64,000 bases of DNA, from NCBI GenBank assembly GCA_963803335.1, contig CAWDME010000019.1:1-64000 (forward strand), in the 5' to 3' direction. Shown here one piece after another: positions 24,680 through 32,166 of this stretch. This DNA comes from DASSUW01 sp963803335. Lineage in GTDB: Bacteria > Actinomycetota > Thermoleophilia > Solirubrobacterales > Solirubrobacteraceae. Position 1 is the first letter of the stretch. Every line of letters starts with the position of its first letter. The notes under the pieces were generated by a model, which did not search any database, was not told the DNA's origin, and saw nothing but the letters and a program-made list of their open reading frames with translations. The translations under genes and the position numbers were made by a program.

Positions 24680-25341
24680 GCGTCCGCCACCACCCGGCCG
24701 TCGCGGACCTCGACCCGGCGCGGCATCGCCGCCGCGATGTCGCGATCGTGCGTGATGACGACGATCGTCGCCCCCTCGGCGTTGAGCTCGCGCAGCAGCG
24801 CCACGATCTCCCCGCCGGAGCGGCTGTCGAGGTTGCCGGTCGGCTCGTCGGCGAACACGATCGCGGGGCGGCCGACCAGCGCGCGGGCGATCGCCACCCG
24901 CTGACACTCCCCGCCCGAGAGCTTCGCCGGGTGGTGGGAGAGCCGGTGGCCGAGCCCGACGCGCTCGAGCACGGCCCGCGCCCGCGCCCGCCGCTCGGCC
25001 GGCGGCACACCCGCGTACAGCAGCCCGGTGGCGACGTTGTCGAGCGCGGGCATCCCGTCGAGCAGGAAGAACTGCTGGAACACGAACCCGATGTGGCTCG
25101 CGCGCAGCGCGGCGAGCGCGCGGTCACGGAGGCCCGCCACGTCTTGCCCGGCCACCGCCAGGCTGCCGCTCGTGGGGCGTTCGAGCGTGCCCATGATGTG
25201 CAGCAGCGTCGACTTGCCGGAGCCGGACGGCCCGACGACCGCCAGCAGCTCGCCGGGCGCCACCCGCAGCGACACGCCGCGCAGCGCGTCGACGCCGCCG
25301 GGGTACGCCTTGTGGACGTCGTCGAGGGCGAGCACGCTCAT
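24676..25341 (-). CDS. ABC transporter ATP-binding protein, MacB/LolD type
   Basis: 221 residues. Walker A GPSGSGKST (37-45), signature LSGGECQRVAIARAL (about 138-152), Walker B IVFADEPTGNLD (about 155-166) and an H-loop in VVITHDRD. Size and sequence fit the MacB/LolD subfamily. Overlaps of four bases on both sides place it in the middle of a co-translated unit with membrane-fusion protein and permease. Confidence 0.95.
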   Translation of the reverse strand: MSVLALDDVHKAYPGGVDALRGVSLRVAPGELLAVVGPSGSGKSTLLHIMGTLERPTSGSLAVAGQDVAGLRDRALAALRASHIGFVFQQFFLLDGMPALDNVATGLLYAGVPPAERRARARAVLERVGLGHRLSHHPAKLSGGECQRVAIARALVGRPAIVFADEPTGNLDSRSGGEIVALLRELNAEGATIVVITHDRDIAAAMPRRVEVRDGRVVADA

Positions 25342-26396
25342 TGCGCGGTCACCACCGTCATGCCCTCGCGCAGCCCGGATCCGCTGACCTCGACGTAGTC
25401 GTCGGCGTACGTACCGGGCTCGACTGGCACGAGCCGGTGGCGGCCGCCATCAACGACCTCCAGCGCGAACCCGCCGCCGGAGCGGGCGAGCAGCGCGGTC
25501 ACGGGCACGGCGAGCACGTGCTTGCGCCGCTCGCGGGCGAAGCCGACGTCAACGGGCGCCTGGTCGAGCCCGGTGCCGTGGGCAGCGCGGCCGCGCATGG
25601 CGATCGTCACCGCGATCGTCGGATCGGCGTCGGCGGACGCCGCCTTGTCGGCCACCTTCGCGACGTCCTCGATCCGGCCGCGGGCGCTGCGCCCCGTCGG
25701 CAGGTCGATCGTCACGTCCGCGCGCACGTGGGCGACGTCCTGCCGGTCGGCCGGTACGTTGACCGTGATCTCGCGGCGGGTGGACGTCAGCTGCCCGATC
25801 TGCGCGCCGGGGCCGACCGACTGCCCGACCGTGGCGTGCGTCTCGCCGATGCGCGCCCGCCCGGGCCGGAAGACCACTTCGCCGCCGGCGAGCGTGCCGT
25901 CCTCGGTCATGTCCCGCGCGTCCTGGAAGCGCTCGACGGCGGCCGTGGTGGCCCACGTCCAGTCGTCGTCGATCGTCATGTCGTGGTCGGGGTCGTAGCC
26001 GAGCGCGCGCAGGTTGCGCTCGAGCTGGCGCACGTCCTTGCCGTCGCTCATGCTCGGGCCGAAGTCGCGCCACGCGGGGAGCGACCCGTAGAGCAGCCAC
26101 GCCGCCGCCGCGTCATCGACGTCGTACAGCGACTGCCCGCGCCGGACCACCGAGCCCGGCGCGCGCAGATGCGTGATCGTGCCGGTGCTCCCCGCGAGCA
26201 GCGTGTACGCGTCGGCGTAGCCGAGCGTGCCCTGGACCGTGTCGCGATCGACGAGGTCACGACGCTCGACGGTCGCCGTGGACGCGTCTCGCTGCGCCGC
26301 GCGCACCGGCTCCGGATCGCCGCCCGTCGCGACGGCCACGGTCACGCCGACCGCCGCGACGCCCGCGACGGCGGCTGCGGCCACCGCGCGCCTCAC
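25338..26396 (-). CDS. Membrane-fusion/adaptor protein with peptidoglycan-binding insert
   Basis: 352 residues. An N-terminal anchor or signal (AVAAAAVAGVAAVGVTVAVA), a first half lipoyl/barrel-sandwich motif (TLLAGSTGTITHLRAPGSVVRRGQSLYDVD), then a PG_binding_1-type domain (about 115-165: KDVRQLERNLRALGYDP, AAVERFQDA), then the second lipoyl half and a beta-barrel (ATVGQSVGPGAQIGQLT). This architecture couples an export ABC pump to the cell wall of Gram-positive bacteria. Overlaps ATPase and lipoprotein genes by four bases each. Confidence 0.85.
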   Translation of the reverse strand: MRRAVAAAAVAGVAAVGVTVAVATGGDPEPVRAAQRDASTATVERRDLVDRDTVQGTLGYADAYTLLAGSTGTITHLRAPGSVVRRGQSLYDVDDAAAAWLLYGSLPAWRDFGPSMSDGKDVRQLERNLRALGYDPDHDMTIDDDWTWATTAAVERFQDARDMTEDGTLAGGEVVFRPGRARIGETHATVGQSVGPGAQIGQLTSTRREITVNVPADRQDVAHVRADVTIDLPTGRSARGRIEDVAKVADKAASADADPTIAVTIAMRGRAAHGTGLDQAPVDVGFARERRKHVLAVPVTALLARSGGGFALEVVDGGRHRLVPVEPGTYADDYVEVSGSGLREGMTVVTAQ

Positions 26397-26935
26397 GGCG
26401 ACGACTCCTCGTGCGTCCCGCCTTCGCCGCCGGGCGGCTTCGGCATCGTGCTCTCACACGCCTTCTGCGCGGCCTTGAACTTCGCGCTCTCCGGATCGAT
26501 ACCGCTGCCGCGGCGGATCCGGATCTGCGCCCCGCCGTCCGGGCCGAACGTCGGGTCCGGGAAGTCGATCCCGTGGTCGCGCATGCAGCGCGCATTGGCG
26601 AGTGCCGCCGCGCGGAACTCCTTCTGCTGCTCCTCGGACATCTCCGGCGGCTTGACCGCCTCGAGGTACTTGCGGCAGGCCGCGTCGGCCGTGCGCAGCT
26701 TGCTCGGCGACACACCCTCGGGCGGCGACAGCCTGATGCCGTGCTGACCGGCCTTCGGGTCGGGCATGTCCACGCCGTTCTCGCGCATGCAGCGCGCGTA
26801 CTTGAGCGCGGCGTCCTGCATCTTGTCCTGCTGGTGAGCAGACGGTTCCCCGGTTGTCGATGGGGCCTCGCCGCAGGCGGCGAGCGCCAGCGCGGACGTG
26901 CTCAGCAGCGCCGCGATGAGGATGTGGGTTCGCAT
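26393..26935 (-). CDS. Lipoprotein with duplicated CMR-x2-G cysteine repeats
   Basis: 180 residues. Type II signal peptide with lipobox LAAC, Cys21. The mature part has two related halves: ALKYARCMRENGVDMPDP with Cys49 then a second Cys87 (ADAACRKYL), and ALANARCMRDHGIDFPDP with Cys117 then Cys164 (AQKACESTM). Two Cys per half suggest a pair of disulfides or a metal/redox role. Such lipoproteins often sit beside MacB-like pumps in actinobacteria. First member of the ABC block, 42 bases after the kinase stop, so probably in the same operon. Confidence 0.8.
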   Translation of the reverse strand: MRTHILIAALLSTSALALAACGEAPSTTGEPSAHQQDKMQDAALKYARCMRENGVDMPDPKAGQHGIRLSPPEGVSPSKLRTADAACRKYLEAVKPPEMSEEQQKEFRAAALANARCMRDHGIDFPDPTFGPDGGAQIRIRRGSGIDPESAKFKAAQKACESTMPKPPGGEGGTHEESSP

Positions 26936-26976
26936 GCCCCGTATGGAGCCGCGGCGGAATGAGAGACGGTTCCGCG

Positions 26977-28305
26977 CTAGCTAGGAATCGGATGAGAGAC
27001 CGGCAGGGCGAGCCGCAGCAGCGCGCCGCCGCCCGGCGCCGCCTCGGCATGCACGGTCCCGCCGTGCCGCTCGGCGACGTGCCGCACGATCGCCAGCCCG
27101 AGGCCGGAGCCCGCGCGGCCACGCGCCGCCGTGGCGCGGTAGAAGCGGTCGAAGACGTACGGCAGGTCGTCGGGGTCGATGCCCGGCCCGTGGTCGCGCA
27201 CGGTCAGCTCGCCCTCGACGAGGCGCACGTTGACGCCGGCGCCCGGCGGGCTCCACTTCGCCGCGTTGTCGAGCAGGTTGGCCACCGCGCGGTCCAGCCG
27301 CGCGCGCTCGCCGGCGACCACGCACGGCTCGAGCTCGGCGGTGAAGTCGACGGCCGGTGCGTGCCGCCGCGCGCGCTCGACGGCGGCGTCGACGAGCTCG
27401 TCGAGGCGCACCGGCTCGAGCGGCTCGGCGGGGGCCTCGCCGTCGCGCGCCAGTTCCACGAGGTCGCCGACCAGCTCGCCGAGCTCCTCGAGCTGGGCGA
27501 CGAGGTCGCGCCGCAGCCGCTCCCGGTCGACCGTGCCGAGCTTGCCGTCGGCGCCCAGCACCTCGAGATTGGTGCGCAGCGAGGTGAGCGGCGTGCGCAA
27601 CTCGTGCGACGCATCGGCGACGAGCTGGCGCTGCGCGCGCTGCGACTCGTCGAGCGCCTCGAGCATCGTGTTGAACGACGTGGCGAGCCGCGCCAGCTCG
27701 TCGTCACCGCCCGCCTCGATCCGGTGCGAGAGGTCGCGCGTGCGGGCGACGTGCTCGGCCGTCTCGGTCAGCTCCGTCACCGGCCGCACGGCGTGGCGCG
27801 TCGCAAAGCGGCTGAGGAACGCCGCGAGCGCGATGCCGGCCAAGGCCACGAGGCCGAGCCCGATCCGCAACCGGTAGAGGGCAGTGTCGACCTCGGTGAG
27901 CGACCGGGCGATCTGCACCGCCTCCCCGTTCGGCCCGCGCGTAGTGAAGACGCGGACGTTGACGCCGTCCACCGTGGTGTCGGCGAAGAACGGCGGCGCG
28001 GTGCCCTGCGCCACCGCCTTGATCTCCGCGGGGTCGCCGAGCTGGCGGTCCGGCCCGGCCGCGCCACCGATCACGCGGTCGCCGACGACCACCTGCCGGA
28101 GGATGTCCGGGCCTTCCAGCGGCGCGCTCTGCGACGTCCTGCCGCGCGGGGCCGCGATATTGAACGTGGCCCGCGCCGTCAGCGACCTGTCGATCTGCTC
28201 GTGCAGCGCGCCGCGCACGACGAAGTACGCGACGATCGCGCCGAGCACGACGGCGACGGCGACCGCCCCGGCCGCGGTGAAGGCGATGCGCCGGCGCAGG
28301 CTCAT
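26977..28305 (-). CDS. OmpR-partner sensor histidine kinase
   Basis: 442 residues. Two membrane segments (about 8-30 and 150-172) enclose an extracytoplasmic sensor of about 120 residues. HAMP follows (ATRHAVRPVTELTETAEHVA), then HisKA with ADASHELRTPLTSL, and the ATPase domain with DNAAKWSPPG (N box), DHGPGIDP (G1) and GSGLGLAIVRHV (G2). Start overlaps the response regulator stop by four bases (ATGA). Its place ahead of lipoprotein and ABC pump genes suggests it senses envelope stress or a pump substrate. Confidence 0.93.
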   Translation of the reverse strand: MSLRRRIAFTAAGAVAVAVVLGAIVAYFVVRGALHEQIDRSLTARATFNIAAPRGRTSQSAPLEGPDILRQVVVGDRVIGGAAGPDRQLGDPAEIKAVAQGTAPPFFADTTVDGVNVRVFTTRGPNGEAVQIARSLTEVDTALYRLRIGLGLVALAGIALAAFLSRFATRHAVRPVTELTETAEHVARTRDLSHRIEAGGDDELARLATSFNTMLEALDESQRAQRQLVADASHELRTPLTSLRTNLEVLGADGKLGTVDRERLRRDLVAQLEELGELVGDLVELARDGEAPAEPLEPVRLDELVDAAVERARRHAPAVDFTAELEPCVVAGERARLDRAVANLLDNAAKWSPPGAGVNVRLVEGELTVRDHGPGIDPDDLPYVFDRFYRATAARGRAGSGLGLAIVRHVAERHGGTVHAEAAPGGGALLRLALPVSHPIPS

Positions 28306-28976
28306 GGCTCGCGCAGCACGTAGCCGACGCCGCGCACCGTCTGCAGCAGCCTCGGCTCGCCGTCCGCCTCCAGCTTGCGGCGCAGGTAGCCGACGTAGAC
28401 CTCGAGCGAGTTGGACGCCGGGCCGAAGTCGTAGCCCCACACGCGCTCGAAGATCTGCGAGCGCGTGAGGACCTGGCGCGGGTGGCGCAGGAACAGCTCG
28501 AGCAGCAGGAACTCGGTGCGCGTGAGCTCGATCGGCCGTCGCCCGCGGCGGACGGTGTGGCCGAGCACGTCGAGCGCGAGGTCGGCATGGCGGAGCGTCT
28601 CCCCGCGCTCGGTGCCTGGGCCCCGCCGCAGCAGCGCCCGCAGCCGCGCCAGCAGCTCCTCGAGCGCGAACGGCTTGACGAGGTAGTCGTCGGCGCCGGC
28701 GTCGAGCCCGCGCACGCGGTCGGGCACCGCGTCGCGCGCGGTCAGCACGAGGACCGGCGTGCGGTCGCCGGCCGCACGCAGGCGCCGGCACACCTCGAGG
28801 CCGTCGACGTGCGGCATCAGCACGTCGAGCACGAGCGCGTCGGGCGCGCGATCGGCGAGCACATCCAGCGCCTGCGCGCCGTCGGCGGCCAATTCGGTCT
28901 CGTATCCCTCGAGCCGCAGCGCGCGGTCGACGGCGTCGCGCACCGCGGGCTCGTCGTCGACGACCAGGATGCGCAC
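28302..28976 (-). CDS. OmpR/PhoB-family response regulator
   Basis: 224 residues from GTG 28976. Receiver with DDE near the N-terminus, phospho-acceptor in LVLDVLMPHVDG and Lys in DDYLVKPF. Winged-helix DNA-binding domain at about 130-224: LTRTEFLLLELFLRHPRQVLTR, VWGYDFGP, and VRGVGYVLREP. First gene of the six-gene minus-strand unit ending at 23510. An upstream in-frame ATG at 29024 would overlap the divergent secreted-protein start and lacks a ribosome site. Confidence 0.93.
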   Translation of the reverse strand: MRILVVDDEPAVRDAVDRALRLEGYETELAADGAQALDVLADRAPDALVLDVLMPHVDGLEVCRRLRAAGDRTPVLVLTARDAVPDRVRGLDAGADDYLVKPFALEELLARLRALLRRGPGTERGETLRHADLALDVLGHTVRRGRRPIELTRTEFLLLELFLRHPRQVLTRSQIFERVWGYDFGPASNSLEVYVGYLRRKLEADGEPRLLQTVRGVGYVLREP

Positions 28977-29022
28977 GCGACCATCGTGAGAGGTGAAGCT
29001 GAAAGCGTGGTAAGAGTCGGGC

Positions 29023-29544
29023 ATGCCTCATCGCCGCACGCTCGCCCTCGTCCCCGCCCTCGCCGTCGTCGCCGCCGGCGCGGCACCCGCCGCCGCGCAG
29101 ACGCCCGGGCTCATCCCCACCGTGTCGAAGATCCGCCCCAACGGCATCGGCGCGTTCAAGGTCGGGATGACCCAGAAGCAGGCGAACACGGCGGCCGGCA
29201 CCGTCTACTACGTCAAGTCCAAGGTCGGGGCGTGCGTGTACTGGGACTTCGGCCCGCCCGGCACCGGCAAGGGCCCGACGCTGCGCTTCCACGGCGGCAA
29301 GCTGCGCTACGTCGAGGTCGCCCGCAAGCAGTTCAAGACCAAGCGCGGCGTTGAGGTCGGTGACCGCGTCGGGAAGGTGCGGCGCAAGTACAACCACCTG
29401 CACCGTCGGGTGGACCTCGGCGGCGGCTACGAGTACGTCATCCGCTTCAAGCGCAACCGCCTGATCTTCACGATCGTCAACGGGCGGGTCTCGGCGATCG
29501 CCGGCGGCACCGCGCCGTGGGCTCTGCAGCAGGAGTGTGAGTGA
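29023..29544 (+). CDS. Secreted protein, unknown function
   Basis: 173 residues. Signal peptide 1-25 (HRRTLALVPALAVVAAGAAPAAAQ). The mature part is beta-rich, with IGAFKVGMTQKQANTAAG near 40-60, a motif frequent in actinobacterial exported proteins with a small PepSY/BLIP-like fold, then KVGACVYWDF, LRFHGGKLRYVEV and IRFKRNRLIFTIVNGRVSAI. Two Cys at about 70 and 172 may pair. Divergent from the response regulator gene and a plausible target of it. Stop lies one base before the next start. Confidence 0.7.
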   Translation: MPHRRTLALVPALAVVAAGAAPAAAQTPGLIPTVSKIRPNGIGAFKVGMTQKQANTAAGTVYYVKSKVGACVYWDFGPPGTGKGPTLRFHGGKLRYVEVARKQFKTKRGVEVGDRVGKVRRKYNHLHRRVDLGGGYEYVIRFKRNRLIFTIVNGRVSAIAGGTAPWALQQECE

Positions 29545-29545
29545 G

Positions 29546-30322
29546 ATGGCCGAGCGCGACGGATACGACCCCGGGACACCGAGCTGGGTCGACCTGACGA
29601 CGCCGGATCTCGACGGCGCCCTCGCCTTCTACGGCGCCCTGTTCGGCTGGGAGTTCGAGGACGCGGGTGAAGACGCGGGGCACTACCACATGGCGTTGCT
29701 GCGGGGTCGCCGCGTGGCGGGCCTGGGGCCGGCGCAGGAGGGCGCGCCGCCGCTGGCGTACTGGACGACGTACCTGTCCGGCTCCGACATCGACGCGCAC
29801 GCGAGCGCGATCGGCGATGCGGACGGCCGCGTCCTGTTCGGGCCGCTCGACGTCATGGGCCAGGGCCGCATGCTCATCGCGCAGGACCCGGAAGGCGCAG
29901 CGTTCGGCGTCTGGGAGCCGCAGGCGCACACGGGCGCGCAGCTCGTGAACGAGAACGGGGCGTTCACCTGGAACGAGCGGCTGACACGCGACCTGGCGGG
30001 CACCAAGCGCTTCTACGGCGACGTGTTCGGATACGAGTTCGAGGGCCTGCCGGGAATGCCGGATGACGCGTACCAGCTCGTGAAGGTCTCAGGCCAGGTG
30101 GTCGCCGGCATGTTCACGATCCCGGACGAAGTGCCCGCCGAGGCGCCGCCGCACTGGCTGACGTACTTCTGGCTCGACGATGTCGACGCGGGCTTCGAGC
30201 GCGTGCGCGAGCTCGGCGGCCAGGTGCTGCGCGAGCCGGTCGACTCGCCGTACGGCCGCTACGCGCCGGCGCAGGACCCGCAGGGCGCGGGCTTCTGCCT
30301 GATCCGGGGCAACTCGGCGTGA
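29546..30322 (+). CDS. VOC/glyoxalase-like protein, two domains
   Basis: 258 residues, ATG with GGAG ten bases upstream. Two tandem VOC modules of about 120 residues: PSWVDLTTPDLDGALAFYGALFGWEF and, from about 135, FTWNERLTRDLAGTKRFYGDVFGYEF; each ends with QDPxGAxF (AQDPEGAAFGVW, AQDPQGAGFCLI). This two-module form is common in Streptomyces-type hydroxylase/glyoxalase-family proteins. Substrate unknown; metal ligands are only partly present, so it may bind antibiotics or lack activity. Confidence 0.88.
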   Translation: MAERDGYDPGTPSWVDLTTPDLDGALAFYGALFGWEFEDAGEDAGHYHMALLRGRRVAGLGPAQEGAPPLAYWTTYLSGSDIDAHASAIGDADGRVLFGPLDVMGQGRMLIAQDPEGAAFGVWEPQAHTGAQLVNENGAFTWNERLTRDLAGTKRFYGDVFGYEFEGLPGMPDDAYQLVKVSGQVVAGMFTIPDEVPAEAPPHWLTYFWLDDVDAGFERVRELGGQVLREPVDSPYGRYAPAQDPQGAGFCLIRGNSA

Positions 30323-30346
30323 CGAGCTGCCCCGGCCCGGCTTGAT

Positions 30347-31564
30347 CTAGACGCTGAACGCGCCGACGAGGCGGTCGAGCTCGGCGGCGTATCCGGCCAG
30401 CTCGTTGCTGGTCGCCGTCACCTGAGCGGTCGCCGCGCTCGACTCCTGGGCGGCCGCCGACACCTGCTCGGTAACCGCGCTCGAGTTGGTCGCGACGTCC
30501 GACACCTCCTCGGTCGCCTGGGCCACGCGCGCGATGCAGTGACTGACGTCCTCGATGCTCGCCGCGAGCCCGCCGAACGCCGTGCGCGTCTCCTCCACCG
30601 TCCTGGACGCCGACTCGGCGAGCTTGCGCACCTCGTCGGCCACGACCGCGAAGCCGCGGCCCTGCTCGCCCGCTCGGGCCACCTCGATCGCGGCGTTGAG
30701 CGCCAGCAGGTTGGTCTGGTCGGCGATCGAGGCGATCTCGCTCGTGAGCGCGACGCCCTCCTGGGCGACCGCGCGGGCCTTGGCCGCCCGCTCCACGGCG
30801 TCCTGCGCCGTCTCACGCGTCGAGCCGACGAGGCGCACCTGGCGCTCGGCGCCCTCGGCGACCGAGCCGACCGCGTTGGCGATCTCGCCGATCGCCTGCC
30901 CGGTCTCCTGCGCGCTGGCCGACAGCTGCTGCGAGCTGGAGGCCACCTTGCCGGCCAGGGCGCCGATCTCATGGACCATGCCCCCGACCCTCTCGTTGAG
31001 GCGCCCGCGCATCGCGTTGTAGGACGCAAGGCCGCCCTGGGCCTGGCTCAGCATGTGGTTGAACAGCTCGCCGAGGTCGCCGATCGAGTCACCGGGAGCG
31101 GCGGTCAGCGGCGTCGTGACCGGATGTGCGTCAACCGTCAGATCACCCTCGGCGACGGCGGCGAGCCCCTCGCCGAGGCCGGTCAGGCAGTTGGTCGACA
31201 GGCTCTCCAGCCGGACCTGCAGGTCGTCCAGGCACGAGTGATCGCCGAGCGCACGGCGCTGCGTCTCGCGCACCGCGTTGTAGCCCTCCAACGCCGTCTG
31301 CGCCTTGGCCAGCATCGAGTTGAACAGCTCAACCAGCGCCTGGACCGCCGGGTCCTCGCTGCTCGCCTCGATCGGCGAGGTCACCGGGGCCACAGCGACC
31401 GTGAGGTCACCGTCACGCATCGCGTCGAGCCCCGCGACGAGGTTCGTCAGGCAATTGTCATGCAGGCTCGTGAGCCGCTGCCTGAGCTGCTCCACCACCG
31501 CGTCGTCTGCGAGCGAACGCGCCCTCTCACGGCCCTTCGGGCGACCGAACCACGCCTTGACCAC
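30347..31564 (-). CDS. Soluble methyl-accepting chemotaxis-type receptor
   Basis: 405 residues, GTG start after AAGGAGG. No membrane segment. The N-terminal half holds two similar modules 88 residues apart, each with NCLT (Cys38, Cys126), then GDLTV and PVT-x-P, a HAMP-like pattern. The C-terminal half is a classical signalling domain with hairpin tip EIASIADQTNLLALNAAIEVARAGEQGRGFAVVADEVRKLAE shortened here to its recognisable parts EIASIADQTNLLALNA and GRGFAVVADEVRKLA. It would control a CheA kinase from the cytoplasm; no che genes are nearby. Confidence 0.9.
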   Translation of the reverse strand: MVKAWFGRPKGRERARSLADDAVVEQLRQRLTSLHDNCLTNLVAGLDAMRDGDLTVAVAPVTSPIEASSEDPAVQALVELFNSMLAKAQTALEGYNAVRETQRRALGDHSCLDDLQVRLESLSTNCLTGLGEGLAAVAEGDLTVDAHPVTTPLTAAPGDSIGDLGELFNHMLSQAQGGLASYNAMRGRLNERVGGMVHEIGALAGKVASSSQQLSASAQETGQAIGEIANAVGSVAEGAERQVRLVGSTRETAQDAVERAAKARAVAQEGVALTSEIASIADQTNLLALNAAIEVARAGEQGRGFAVVADEVRKLAESASRTVEETRTAFGGLAASIEDVSHCIARVAQATEEVSDVATNSSAVTEQVSAAAQESSAATAQVTATSNELAGYAAELDRLVGAFSV

Positions 31565-31708
31565 GAAGGCCTCCTTGCGAACGTCGAGTCACGAGTACGG
31601 CGTGTCGTATCGGGCCGCGGACGGCGACGCTGAAGGGCGCTTGGAGCAAGTTGGCGCGACATCGACACATGTTCGAATCGCGCGGAAATGCTGGGTTTTC
31701 CTGTGTCA

Positions 31709-31740
31709 ATCAACGCGCCTGACCAACGGCGGGCGTTGAT
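31709..31740. repeat. 8-bp inverted repeat upstream of the receptor gene
   Basis: ATCAACGC (a31709-c31716) and GCGTTGAT (31733-31740) are exact inverse complements with 16 bases between. TGTCAA just before the left arm reads TTGACA on the minus strand, a -35-like element for the chemoreceptor, though I see no matching -10. A regulatory role is possible. Confidence 0.4.
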
Positions 31741-31755
31741 CGCCCCCAGAACGAC

Positions 31756-31780
31756 GGAGGCCCCGCTCGGCGGGGCCTCC
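31756..31780 (-). terminator. 10-bp GC hairpin after the small Lys-rich gene
   Basis: GGAGGCCCCG (31756-31765) pairs perfectly with CGGGGCCTCC (31771-31780) across a five-base loop. It lies 11 bases beyond the stop of the minus-strand gene at 31792. It shares the GGAGGCCCC arm with the hairpin at 9863-9894, which supports a common terminator type. No T-run follows. Confidence 0.65.
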
Positions 31781-31791
31781 ACGATCTGTCA

Positions 31792-32046
31792 TCAGGCAGC
31801 GGCAGGTTGCCCTTCATCGCCGCCGCGGCGCAAGGCCTTGACGGCGACGATGGCCGCCGCGGTGATACCCGCGGCGACGAGCGGGACCTTCTTGAGCGGC
31901 GTGCGCTTGGCGGTCTGGTAGACCGCCGTGCCCTTTGCCGCCTTCTTCGCGCCCTTGGCCGCCTTGCCGGCGGCCTTGAGCTTCAGATAGTCGCCCAGGA
32001 GGTTGGCCGCCTGGGACTTCTTGCTCTTGCGTCGACGTAGCGTCAT
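31792..32046 (-). CDS. Small Lys/Ala-rich single-membrane-helix protein
   Basis: 84 residues. A strongly basic N-terminal half (LRRRKSKKSQ, KAAGKAAKGAKKAAKG) is followed by one membrane helix (KVPLVAAGITAAAIVAVKAL) and a short acidic tail. The Ala/Lys repeats resemble histone-H1-like tails, so membrane-linked DNA or polyanion binding is conceivable, but this is speculation. Single-gene unit with its own hairpin terminator. Confidence 0.6.
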   Translation of the reverse strand: MTLRRRKSKKSQAANLLGDYLKLKAAGKAAKGAKKAAKGTAVYQTAKRTPLKKVPLVAAGITAAAIVAVKALRRGGDEGQPAAA

Positions 32047-32166
32047 ACGTTGACCCTACCCGCCGACCGCGACCGATACCAGCCGGTTTTGCCGCCAGGC
32101 GCCGTATACGGGAAGCGGCGCAGCCCAACACGCTTCCCGCTTACCATCGGGCGCAGAGGGGTGGGT

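Noticed and set aside
32050..32166. N-terminal extension of the HEAT-like protein from a TTG
   Set aside because: No ribosome site, and it begins in the start region of the divergent gene; GTG 32167 has AGAGGG at good spacing.
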